Assembly: GCA_964370795.1 (NCBI GenBank)
Contig: CAYJME010000012.1
Location: forward strand, 1 to 31,749
Source of the DNA: JAHFOW01 sp964370795
Lineage (GTDB): Bacteria; Planctomycetota; Brocadiia; Brocadiales; Brocadiaceae
Direction of reading: 5' to 3'
DNA: 31,749 bases
The translations under genes and the position numbers were made by a program. Positions 22,634-30,312 of the stretch are shown here, one piece after another. Position 1 is the first letter of the stretch; each line of letters opens with the position of its first letter. The notes below the pieces were generated by a model. The model was not told the DNA's origin, ran no database searches, and saw only the letters and a program-made list of their open reading frames with translations.

Positions 22634-25096
22634 TTACAGAAATAACTTTAAGAATCCCTCCACCACCTTTGGATCGAAATGAGTGCCCGCGTGCGCTTTA
22701 ATGTATTTTGCCACTTCGTCTTTTGACAGCGCCTTTCGGTATGGGCGGTCAAAACTCAGTGCATCCCACACGTCAATTACCGCAAAAATACGAGCGGCCA
22801 GGGGGATTTGTTCGCCTTTTAGCTTGTGTGGATAACCGGTGCCATCCCATTTTTCGTGATGATAGTAAGGAATATCCAGTGCCTTACGGAGATAAGCAAT
22901 GGGAGCAAGGAGTTGATAAGCATACTCCGGATGTTTGTGCATAATTTGCCATTCTTCCTCGGTAAGATCGCCTGTCTTGAGCAAGATGTTGTCCGGAATA
23001 CCCATCTTTCCAATATCATGTAGGAGCGCCCCACGCCGTATGTGTATCAGATCCTCTTCTTTTACACCGATGATTTGAGCCAATTTCACGGTTGAAACGG
23101 TCACGCGTTGGGAATGTCCTTTTGTCTCTTTGTCGCGCAGTTCAAGGGCACGGGACCACCCCTCGATGGTAGAATCATACGCAATAGACAATTCCGAATG
23201 CGAGCGTTGCATACCGTCAAATAACGATGCATTATCTATTGCGATGGCTGCCAGTGCTCCGATTGCTTCTAAAAAGCTCATCCACTCATTGTCCGAATTG
23301 ATAGGGGTGCGGTGGTATATTTCCAGGACTCCCTTTACCTGTCCCTTCGCTATGAGCGGTACGCCATAATAGGTCGTAAATTCCATGCCCTCTCCGTAAT
23401 TTTTCAAGGTATCGTTTATTGAGGATTTATGGGAGTTATAAATAATGCGTTTTTCAACCATGGCAAGGGATGCAAAATTCTCTGTAAAGTGGGTATATGA
23501 GAATTCTGTTTCATGCGAACGAAAGCCGCGTGAAGCTGCACACTCTAATTTGTGCGTTTGTGGATTCAGGAGCAATACGTTTGCGGCATCAACACTGAGT
23601 TGCGTTGTCACCTGTTCTAGAAATATACTAAGGATGATGTTCAAATCCATACTGCTGATGATTGCCTGATCAATTTTATGGAGGATGGTCAGCCGCTTGA
23701 CGTTATCTTTAATCTGTTCTTCAGCCTCTCTGCGCTGAAGCGCATTGACAAAGATTTCCCCAACCATTTTGAGTAAGGCGACGTCTTGTTCTGTCCATAT
23801 TTTCTCTGTCCGTACAGAATCAAAACCCAGGAATCCTACAAGTGTACTACTATAAACCATAGGCACAATGACGATCGATTGAACCTGTTGTGAATATAAA
23901 ATTTCCTTTTCGGCTCTTGCAGATTCCGGCAGGTCAGTCACCCGTGGAATGTAGATGATTTCAAAATTTTTCAATTCATCCATTGCCCAGCTAAAATGTT
24001 CCAGAGGAATTTCTTTACGACTTTCAATGAGTGATTTTACAACTTCTGCGCACCATTCATGGGTATTGCTTATTTTGTTTTTATCTTCCGAAAAAAAGAA
24101 AACGTAACTGCGGTCAACGCCGGTAAACTCTCCGATAAGTTTCAGGGTATAGCTTATTCCGGTATCAACCTTATCCGGTGCGAGGGTAACAAAATTGGTC
24201 GAAATGGTTGCTACGAGTTCTTCCATTTTTACCCGGTATTGCAGCAACTCTTCTGTACGTTTGTGCTCAACAATTTCTTGTTTCAGGTCAAAATAGGTTT
24301 TTCCTAATTCTTTTGTCATTTCATTAAAGTTTACCGCAAGCTGGCCAATTTCGTCCCGGGACTGAATGTCTACCGTGCGGTCGAGGTTTCCTTTGGCAAT
24401 ATCCAGGGTTATATTTGCCAGGTTTCGTAGGGGGGAAACAATGTATTTGGTGAGAAAGAGGATTATGCATAACCCTACTAAAACTATACCTGAACCCATA
24501 GGGATGATACTGTAAAGGATGATCTTGTGTATCTTTTCGCCGAGTTTGCGGGTAGATAACCCTATTTGTACAAATCCTAAAATTTTTTGCTTTGTGAGCG
24601 TGGACGTTTGATCATCGCCAAGCATCTGAGCGGCGAATTCCTCCTCTGAGAATGTCTGTATTTCAAAAACGGGTACTGAACAGTTAAAATATGTCTCGCC
24701 TGCACTGGTAGTTATCCGGTTGATCAGCGGGGCAAAGGAATTTTGATTATTGTTTTGTGCAGGAATTTCGTCCACGTGGATCGTGCTCCAGGGTGACAGC
24801 TTTTCGGCGATAACCTTTCGGGTGTTTAAAATGCGCCAGTAACCAATTTCTTGTTCCCTGTCAAATGCCTGGAGTCTTTTTATGGGGTTATCCAGGAATG
24901 CAGGCTGTCGGGAACTCAGGGCGTGTTTTACTTCATTATCCTGGGCAATGAGCGTAACCATGGAAACACCCAATTTCTGGAGGGCTTCTTCCTGCTGTCT
25001 TTTTGAATTTATAAAGAAGAACAGGCAACTGATTGCATCAATGATAATGATTACCAACCCCATGAAGATTATGAGTTTTGCCCGGATACCGATCAT
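22634..25096 (-). CDS. Membrane sensor c-di-GMP phosphodiesterase: HAMP-GAF-GAF-HD-GYP
   Basis: 820 residues. TM helix 1 is about 8-28. A periplasmic sensor domain of about 160 residues follows (29-190), then TM helix 2 (about 193-216) and HAMP (about 217-270, YIVSPLRNLANITLDIAKGN). GAF1 is about 295-455 and GAF2 about 475-625. The HD-GYP domain (about 640-815) is complete: LLHDIGKMGIPD (H693, D694), HKHPEYAYQLL, HHEKWDGTGYP (GYP about 754-756) and ARIFAVIDVWDAL. It should hydrolyse c-di-GMP or related dinucleotides under control of a periplasmic signal. The upstream genes encode a periplasmic binding protein and a TonB receptor, a likely source of that signal. Its promoter region (25097-25249) contains a perfect Crp site with a well-placed TATAAT. 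Confidence 0.9.
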   Translation of the reverse strand: MIGIRAKLIIFMGLVIIIIDAISCLFFFINSKRQQEEALQKLGVSMVTLIAQDNEVKHALSSRQPAFLDNPIKRLQAFDREQEIGYWRILNTRKVIAEKLSPWSTIHVDEIPAQNNNQNSFAPLINRITTSAGETYFNCSVPVFEIQTFSEEEFAAQMLGDDQTSTLTKQKILGFVQIGLSTRKLGEKIHKIILYSIIPMGSGIVLVGLCIILFLTKYIVSPLRNLANITLDIAKGNLDRTVDIQSRDEIGQLAVNFNEMTKELGKTYFDLKQEIVEHKRTEELLQYRVKMEELVATISTNFVTLAPDKVDTGISYTLKLIGEFTGVDRSYVFFFSEDKNKISNTHEWCAEVVKSLIESRKEIPLEHFSWAMDELKNFEIIYIPRVTDLPESARAEKEILYSQQVQSIVIVPMVYSSTLVGFLGFDSVRTEKIWTEQDVALLKMVGEIFVNALQRREAEEQIKDNVKRLTILHKIDQAIISSMDLNIILSIFLEQVTTQLSVDAANVLLLNPQTHKLECAASRGFRSHETEFSYTHFTENFASLAMVEKRIIYNSHKSSINDTLKNYGEGMEFTTYYGVPLIAKGQVKGVLEIYHRTPINSDNEWMSFLEAIGALAAIAIDNASLFDGMQRSHSELSIAYDSTIEGWSRALELRDKETKGHSQRVTVSTVKLAQIIGVKEEDLIHIRRGALLHDIGKMGIPDNILLKTGDLTEEEWQIMHKHPEYAYQLLAPIAYLRKALDIPYYHHEKWDGTGYPHKLKGEQIPLAARIFAVIDVWDALSFDRPYRKALSKDEVAKYIKAHAGTHFDPKVVEGFLKLFL

Positions 25097-25142
25097 ATGA
25101 TTTCAAGAATACTAATATGTTTAAAAATCAATTTTGCAAAAT

Positions 25143-25148
25143 ATTATA
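25143..25148 (-). promoter_or_regulatory. -10 element (TATAAT) of the HD-GYP promoter
   Basis: Read on the minus strand the hexamer is an exact TATAAT, predicting transcription from about 25136, 40 bases before the ATG. No good -35 is seen at the right distance; the Crp site occupies that place. The surrounding A/T-rich sequence offers other weak -10 candidates. Confidence 0.45.
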
Positions 25149-25170
25149 ATATATATTTTTTTATACTGTC

Positions 25171-25186
25171 TGTGATATGGGTCACA
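25171..25186. promoter_or_regulatory. Crp binding site TGTGA-N6-TCACA
   Basis: TGTGATATGGGTCACA is a perfect match to the CRP half-sites and spacing. The centre is about 42 bp upstream of the start predicted from the TATAAT at 25148-25143, the class II activator position. It lies in the 153-bp gap upstream of the HD-GYP gene. The Crp-like protein encoded at 6875-7576 has the corresponding recognition helix. Confidence 0.7.
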
Positions 25187-25249
25187 ATTCACATTATTTT
25201 GTTTTCCCTGCAACATAAAACAAAGCGGTTTTTCAGAAATGATGTTCTT

Positions 25250-26230
25250 TTATGGATAAAAGGTAACATCTGTTCTTGACTGAAGGGACGACAGATTTTT
25301 TCCAATCGTCTTCGCTGTTTGAGTATTTATGATTATTTTTAATTTATCAGGTTGTTGAATGCCCAATGATATTTGTGTTGGGGTTCTTAATAAAGTTTGC
25401 GCTAGTTCTGCCGCCTGAATACCCGTGTACGGGTAATCAGGCGAAATAGAAACCAATGCTCCGCTCTTAACAATTGCCACTGAAGTACAAATTGTTGGCA
25501 GGCGGTATTTTTGGGAGGCTTTTAATATAATGCCGAGTGAATCCTTTGTGATTACTGTACTATCGGGCACTATCCATAAGGCATCCAACTTGTTTATAAT
25601 ACGGTCCAGCGCAGAATTAATGTCATTTTCTGACATAACTTCTGCTGTAATAAGATTGAATTCATACGTTTTTGCTGCGACGATTGCTTCTGTAATAATT
25701 CTCTTCGTTTTTGTAGGATCGTATATAACCCCGATATTCTTTCTGGTCCCAAGCAGTTCTTTAAGGAGGGAGAATTGGTCTTCAACGGACGCCTCAGATG
25801 AAATGCCGGAGACATTCGGTCCGTCAAGATCAAATCGCTCGTGATTGATAACCATGCAAAATATAATAGGGATATGAGGAAAATACTCTTTGGCGAGGGT
25901 TGCAGCAAGTACTCCTACAGCTAAAACAACATCAGGTCTGATGTGCTCATTCTTGATGTTGACCATAACCCGCTTGCCTTCTCCTACATCTCCTTTCAGG
26001 TCATAAATTGCCTTTATTGAGATGCCTTTCCCCTTGCATCCTTCCTCAAAGCCTTGTATTACGTCATTATAAGCTGCAATTTGTTGGCTTCGTAAGATGA
26101 TGGCCATGGTTCCCGTTTCATCTGCAGTTCCCAAAGAAATTTGAAATAGTATGCAGAATATGAATGCTATGATAGGCCAAAATAATTGGAAGGTTATGCG
26201 TCTTTGAAGTTTAAAATATTGTTGGACCAT
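25250..26230 (-). CDS. PF04392 ABC-type periplasmic substrate-binding protein
   Basis: 326 residues from the ATG at 26230. The frame extends to 26332, but those 34 extra residues precede an obvious signal peptide (FQLFWPIIAFIFCILFQISLGTA) and would overlap the TonB gene. The mature protein has the two-lobe PF04392 fold: AAYNDVIQGFEEG, a RPDVVLAVGVLAATLAKEY strand, IPIIFCMV, then GVIYDPTKTK, ALWIVPDSTVI and GALVSISPDYPYTGIQAAEL. Such proteins usually bind aromatic or amino-acid-like ligands. No ABC permease or ATPase gene is adjacent. Instead it lies between a TonB receptor and an HD-GYP sensor, which suggests a sensing rather than an import role. A CCATAG-TTA-CTATGG dyad spans its start codon. 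Confidence 0.85.
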   Translation of the reverse strand: MVQQYFKLQRRITFQLFWPIIAFIFCILFQISLGTADETGTMAIILRSQQIAAYNDVIQGFEEGCKGKGISIKAIYDLKGDVGEGKRVMVNIKNEHIRPDVVLAVGVLAATLAKEYFPHIPIIFCMVINHERFDLDGPNVSGISSEASVEDQFSLLKELLGTRKNIGVIYDPTKTKRIITEAIVAAKTYEFNLITAEVMSENDINSALDRIINKLDALWIVPDSTVITKDSLGIILKASQKYRLPTICTSVAIVKSGALVSISPDYPYTGIQAAELAQTLLRTPTQISLGIQQPDKLKIIINTQTAKTIGKNLSSLQSRTDVTFYP

Positions 26231-26306
26231 AGTTACTATGGCTTTTGATGGTTTATATGCTGTATTTATAAACAAGTTAGGGATTATATACGACAATTTG
26301 TATGCA

Positions 26307-28517
26307 CTAAAATTGGTAACTGAGGCCAACAAAGAACGTCCTTCCTGGTCGCGGAAGGTCGTTGGGTATGGCAGTGGGTCCGGGGTCGCTATAATCCTTA
26401 TCTAAGAGATTGAATACTGTTCCCTGCACCTCCATAGTTTTAAAAAATTCCTTTCCGATAACAGAGAAATTCAGTAAGGCATACGCGGGCAAATCACTTC
26501 GCGGGTCGCTTTCCTCTCTGGAACGACGTCCACTTACAAAAGTACTAAGATTTGTATTCATATATTCCCAATAGTGTACATTTACACCAAAGTTACCATA
26601 ATGTTGTGCGACAAAGGGCAGTTCATTTCCGTGATTATCTTCCGGATTCTGGAAGGTATAATTCATAAAAATATAATTGTCTTTTATTATATCAATTTTG
26701 GTTTCCGTTTCGATACCCTGGACACGTGCGTTTCCAAAATTTCCATACTGCGACGTATTTGGGGAATTTGGTAAATTGCGCAAGGCGATGAGATCCTTGA
26801 TATCATTATAGAAATAATTAGCGCTGCTCGTGACGTGTTTATTAAACTGATAATTTAAACCGACTTCATACGTTTTGATTTTTTCAGGATCTAAATGCTC
26901 GTTTCCCAGAATAGCAGGATTATTGGTGGTGAACATTTCTAAAAAGCTTGGCGCTCTGAATGCCTCTCCATAAAGAACCTTGAGAGATGCATTTTTCATG
27001 AATGCCCAGGTCAAGCCCGACCGTGGACTTGTTGCACCGCCAAAATCGTTGTAATCGTCGTGCCTGACCCCCAAGGTAAGGTTTACGGTGTCAGTAATGT
27101 CCCATATGTCCTGTAAATAAACAGACGCCATCCTGCGCGTTGCCTCTTTTAAAAAGGGATATTTATCTGAAAAATCTTGTATACCGGGCAGAGGGGCTAG
27201 CGTTGCTGGATCAAAGTTTGCCAGGAAATGGACATTGGTTTGATTAATCAGGCGGTATTCAACACCCAGTGTGAGCATATTCCCATCGAAGAGCTGATAA
27301 TCAAACGGAATCTCTGTGCCAACAATTTTTTCGATTACCTTGCCATCGCCAAGCAATCCGTTTGGATACGTAAAAAATGTGTCAGGAACACCATCGTTAT
27401 TAGTATCTATAGGTAAGGTTGACCCATTAGGGAGAGATTTTATAAAATTGTCTCCATCAAATTGATCATAATAAACCCTGGGCTTTAACGTAAATTTTTC
27501 TTCAAAGGTTTTTTTATAGCCAACTTCGCCAAATACATAATCATCTTCAATCTGAGATCCATCGGTTAAGGCGTTTTGTGGCCCTATAAATGGCTCCCAT
27601 CTTTTATTGTTATACCAACCCTGAAACCACAAATCTTTGTAATCAGCCTTCAAACTCAAATCGAATTCCTGTCTCCCGTCATGCACAGGGCCAGGAGCCG
27701 CAGATGCAGAAGTCCCAAGCATATTATCAAGTGTTGTTTGAAAATCGCTCTTTACTGTGCCATTAAAGCCGCTGGTTTGCCGGTATCGTGCCGTTCCTGA
27801 GAAATCAACCTGTCCGTACTTTTCGCCAAATATAACGTTTTCGTCATACGTATCGAAGCTTCCGTAACCACTGCTTAATCTTACGCCTTGAATGTCCTGT
27901 GTATCCTTCGTGATGATATTGATAACTGCCAGGAATGCATTTTCTCCATAAACAGCAGAGCCAGGGCCCCGGATAATTTCGATCTTTTTTATGCATTCCA
28001 CAGGGAAATCATCAAATTCGCCAAATATCCCGCCTCTTAAGGGGTTGCATACAAAATGTCCGTTGAGCATTACCCTTACCTTATTTGCAGCGCTGAGACC
28101 GCGTACGGCTGGGATGGTTTCTCCAAAATTAGCCATTTTCAGGATTTCGAATCCTGGTATGATTCTCAGGAGTTCGCCAAATGTACGGTACCCCAGATTT
28201 TTGATCTCCTCTGCGGTAAGTACGGTAACTATACTGGGTGCCTTGCTGGCTTTGGTTTCATGTCGTGTAGAAATGCTTACTTCTTCATTAAATCCAAACC
28301 ATATGGCCTCAGTCGAGATTTCTTCTGTTACGGCTGTCTCAACGTCGGATATGTTTTTTTCTTCTTTTTTGGATGGGGCGCTTGAATGAGGGGGCGCTTC
28401 GATATCATTAACGATTGTTTCAGAGGAATAAGCGGGGAAGCAAAATAAAAGTAAAATGCCTAAAAACGGAAACAACGGGAATACATATTTCTCAGTTATT
28501 GCCTTTGTACGCATCAT
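26307..28517 (-). CDS. TonB-dependent outer-membrane receptor
   Basis: 736 residues. Signal peptide about 1-31 (VFPLFPFLGILLLFCFPAYS). The plug domain (about 65-190) shows SIVTVLTAEEIKNLGYRTFG, ELLRIIPGFEI, VRGLSAANKVRVMLNG and the IEIIRGPGSAVYGENAFLAVINIITK block. A 22-strand-type barrel follows and the last residue is Phe (GLSYQF), as required for outer-membrane insertion. Barrel strands YGNFGVNVHYWEYMN and LRPGRTFF-like endings fit colicin I/siderophore-type receptors; the ligand is unknown and could be iron complex, cobalamin or an organic compound. It is the first of a three-gene minus-strand block with the PF04392 protein (76 bp gap) and the HD-GYP sensor. Confidence 0.92.
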   Translation of the reverse strand: MMRTKAITEKYVFPLFPFLGILLLFCFPAYSSETIVNDIEAPPHSSAPSKKEEKNISDVETAVTEEISTEAIWFGFNEEVSISTRHETKASKAPSIVTVLTAEEIKNLGYRTFGELLRIIPGFEILKMANFGETIPAVRGLSAANKVRVMLNGHFVCNPLRGGIFGEFDDFPVECIKKIEIIRGPGSAVYGENAFLAVINIITKDTQDIQGVRLSSGYGSFDTYDENVIFGEKYGQVDFSGTARYRQTSGFNGTVKSDFQTTLDNMLGTSASAAPGPVHDGRQEFDLSLKADYKDLWFQGWYNNKRWEPFIGPQNALTDGSQIEDDYVFGEVGYKKTFEEKFTLKPRVYYDQFDGDNFIKSLPNGSTLPIDTNNDGVPDTFFTYPNGLLGDGKVIEKIVGTEIPFDYQLFDGNMLTLGVEYRLINQTNVHFLANFDPATLAPLPGIQDFSDKYPFLKEATRRMASVYLQDIWDITDTVNLTLGVRHDDYNDFGGATSPRSGLTWAFMKNASLKVLYGEAFRAPSFLEMFTTNNPAILGNEHLDPEKIKTYEVGLNYQFNKHVTSSANYFYNDIKDLIALRNLPNSPNTSQYGNFGNARVQGIETETKIDIIKDNYIFMNYTFQNPEDNHGNELPFVAQHYGNFGVNVHYWEYMNTNLSTFVSGRRSREESDPRSDLPAYALLNFSVIGKEFFKTMEVQGTVFNLLDKDYSDPGPTAIPNDLPRPGRTFFVGLSYQF

Positions 28518-28541
28518 AGATATCCCACTGATTAGTAAAGC

Positions 28542-28555
28542 GTTTCATTAAAACA
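28542..28555. repeat. 14-bp direct repeat upstream of the TonB receptor, copy 1
   Basis: GTTTCATTAAAACA lies 25 bp upstream of the TonB start and recurs exactly at 28856-28869. It contains the imperfect dyad GTTT-N5-AAAC. It is a possible operator. Confidence 0.45.
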
Positions 28556-28570
28556 TTACATATTTTTATT

Positions 28571-28650
28571 GTTATTGCGAACGATAGTGAAGCAATCTTA
28601 AGCTTTTGCAATACAAAAGATTGTTTCGTCACTCCGTTCCTCGCAATGAC
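28571..28650. repeat. 80-bp palindromic CATTGCGA repeat
   Basis: The ends are GTTATTGCGA and TCGCAATGAC, with the arms GAAGCAATCTT and AGATTGTTTCGTC inside. This is the full form of a repeat known from many genomes (ATTGCGAGC…GAAGCAATC). It is further bracketed by GCGTTTCAT (28540-28548) and ATGAAACGC (28672-28680). It lies in the 375-bp gap upstream of the TonB gene. The spurious minus-strand ORF here reads 'NVIARNGVTKQSF', the usual translation of this repeat. Confidence 0.8.
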
Positions 28651-28836
28651 ATTTGTACTGTATACTTTTTTATGAAACGCCATACGAAAACCAGGAGTGT
28701 GACTTATTAATGTTCTTAACGCCAGGAATGCATGTATGTCAAAAACCACCCGTTAATATATCTAAACTATATTAAGGTTTGTGTCAATGGAAAAAATTGT
28801 TTTCACCTGAAAAATCTCCATTTTCATGCTCCCTTG

Positions 28837-28869
28837 TGACCGTTAGGTCATGGATGTTTCATTAAAACA
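28837..28869. promoter_or_regulatory. TGACC-GTTA-GGTCA dyad and direct-repeat copy 2
   Basis: The palindrome TGACCGTTAGGTCA (28837-28850) is followed by the second exact copy of GTTTCATTAAAACA (28856-28869). Both lie just after the YiiX-type gene and about 320-350 bp before the TonB receptor. They may be regulatory or the ends of a small insertion that includes the 80-bp repeat. Confidence 0.4.
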
Positions 28870-28892
28870 AAAATAGTATTTAGGTGATATGA

Positions 28893-29588
28893 TTAATCGG
28901 TGATTTTAAAAAGTGGCGTTACGTTTGGGTCGCTCGCTATATGCTCAGGAAAGATAAATCCCTTTTCGTCTTTTGAGAATTGAACTCCAATTTGTTCGAA
29001 GCATGCTGTGACAAAGTCAGAGCAAATATAGGCGTCATTTTCTTGGTGTTTTCCCATTTTTGCTATTAATCGTAATACAATCTGGGCCAATTCCATGGTA
29101 TCGTATTTCCTTGATAACATGGTTGAAGCATGTTTAACGAGTGAAAGAGCTCTCTTCTGGTCAACCGTTGCATTGTGTCTTCCCAGGTACAAATCCCCTT
29201 TATATGGCCGGTTTGTGTTATTGTAATTTTTTAGATAATTAGAAAGAGTTACCGCCCGTACCCCGATAAGCACTTCACTTTCCAATACCATTATTTGATC
29301 CTGCCAGGGGAATACAATACCCACATGGGTAAAGAGAGAGTCTGAAAGATATCGAATAACCTTGCTGAAGATATATTTGCCGCTGCAGAACAAGATATCT
29401 CCGGCTCTAATTTCTTTCTTTATATCTTCGTAGTGGCACGCACTTACCTTACTGAATTTTGCAGTTGCAATAGGAATACCCTCCCACACTATTATTTTTT
29501 TCGTATTACAAAATAAAAACTTTTCTGATAAGTTTTTACAATGTTCCTTGAAAGGAAAGGAAGCTACGATCTTGATTTTTGGTGGCAA
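28893..29588 (-). CDS. YiiX/YebB-like NlpC/P60-family cysteine hydrolase (permuted)
   Basis: 231 residues. The circularly permuted papain-like order is His, acidic residue, then Cys: RAGDILFCSG (about 61-70), SLFTHVGIVF with His88, MVLESEV with Glu, and YICSDFVTACF with Cys189. This is the PF05708 family, which hydrolyses amide bonds in cell-wall peptides, lipids or other small targets. No clear signal peptide is seen; the first ~45 residues are not part of the domain. The start is uncertain: TTG at 29588 lacks a ribosome binding site and there is no ATG before the domain. It is the upstream neighbour of the TonB receptor on the same strand but 375 bp away, so probably a separate transcript. 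Confidence 0.75.
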   Translation of the reverse strand: MPPKIKIVASFPFKEHCKNLSEKFLFCNTKKIIVWEGIPIATAKFSKVSACHYEDIKKEIRAGDILFCSGKYIFSKVIRYLSDSLFTHVGIVFPWQDQIMVLESEVLIGVRAVTLSNYLKNYNNTNRPYKGDLYLGRHNATVDQKRALSLVKHASTMLSRKYDTMELAQIVLRLIAKMGKHQENDAYICSDFVTACFEQIGVQFSKDEKGFIFPEHIASDPNVTPLFKITD

Positions 29589-30204
29589 TACTATGATACA
29601 ATTAAAATAAACGGTGAGATTTGAAGAATGATGTGAAGATAGAGGATTATGCCAGGAAATTTGATGTTGACAGAATATTGTTTTGCCAGGTTGTAGTTCG
29701 TAATCAATTTGTTCTGGGAAAAATGTGGCAACCCTCCTGTCTTCAACTAAGAAGACTAATGGCTTTGCGCCCTAACCTCACGATTAGTTTACCTTTTGCA
29801 CATTTTTTTGTTTTGATTAAGGTGTTTTCATGAGTGCCCCTCTGTTTTCCGATATGGAATAAAATGTAGAGAAATTAATTAATATTGTAAATTAAATATC
29901 TCATAAATCAACCGAATATTTTGTGTTGTTGCTCCAGTCTCAGCGAAGCCATAAAGGTAGATGACGGAGCATTTGAAGAAATATCACTGGACGAGTCAGG
30001 CAAAGTTGAAACTTATTGAGTAATGCTGATTAAGAGATCTGTGGAGAAAAAACAGAAGCTATTACGCTCTTGTTCTTCCATAAATTTACCTTGCATTTTT
30101 ACTATCCTTTGGATAAGTTAAATGAATTCTTTGATGGCGGGGCCTGGGATAGATTAAAAGTTTTTTGTCTCTTATTGATTCCACTTTATACTTTTACCTG
30201 TTAT
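29589..30204 (+). other. Gene-poor gap with two possible coding remnants
   Basis: No convincing gene. In the frame from 29942 to 30019 the text SEAIKVDDGAFEEISLDESG then KVETY and a stop looks like the end of a protein. From 30034 to 30210 there are 58 codons without start or stop, reading ITLLFFHKFTLHFYYPL and NEFFDGGAWDRLK. Both look protein-like but match nothing I know. They may be decayed genes or chance. An ORF with a TTG start at 29621 is weaker still. Confidence 0.25.
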
Positions 30205-30262
30205 ACCTAGCGCAGCAAAGCCGTAACCAAGTCCCCTCTATAAAGAGGGGATTGAGGGGTGT
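30205..30262 (-). repeat. Palindromic dispersed repeat, copy B (inverted)
   Basis: Read on the minus strand: a hairpin of CCCCTCT / AGAGGGG (30233-30239 and 30244-30250), followed by CTTGGTTACGGCTTTGCTGC continuing GCTAG. It has the same order as copy A at 2229-2280. It ends 51 bp before the GNAT-gamma ATG and produces a false GTG start at 30259. Confidence 0.6.
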
Positions 30263-30312
30263 GTTTAAAAATACTTGCCAAAAAAAAGAGGTTTTTACAG
30301 AGCAATACTATA

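Noticed and set aside
22507..22701. 64-residue plus-strand ORF after the propeller gene
   Set aside because: Its middle (VIASDSEAIFL) is the usual translation of the CATTGCGA repeat, and it overlaps the end of the HD-GYP gene.
26231..26332. 34-residue N-terminal extension of the PF04392 protein
   Set aside because: It precedes the signal peptide and overlaps the TonB coding sequence by 26 bp; the ATG at 26230 fits an exported protein.
28492..28749. 85-residue minus-strand ORF before the TonB gene
   Set aside because: It is the translation of the 80-bp palindromic repeat (NVIARNGVTKQSF) plus flank.
29621..29833. 70-residue ORF from a TTG
   Set aside because: No ribosome binding site, no domain, and abrupt composition change in the second half.
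30259..30312. 18-residue N-terminal extension of the GNAT-gamma fusion
   Set aside because: It begins in the dispersed repeat (copy B) and is not part of a GNAT domain.
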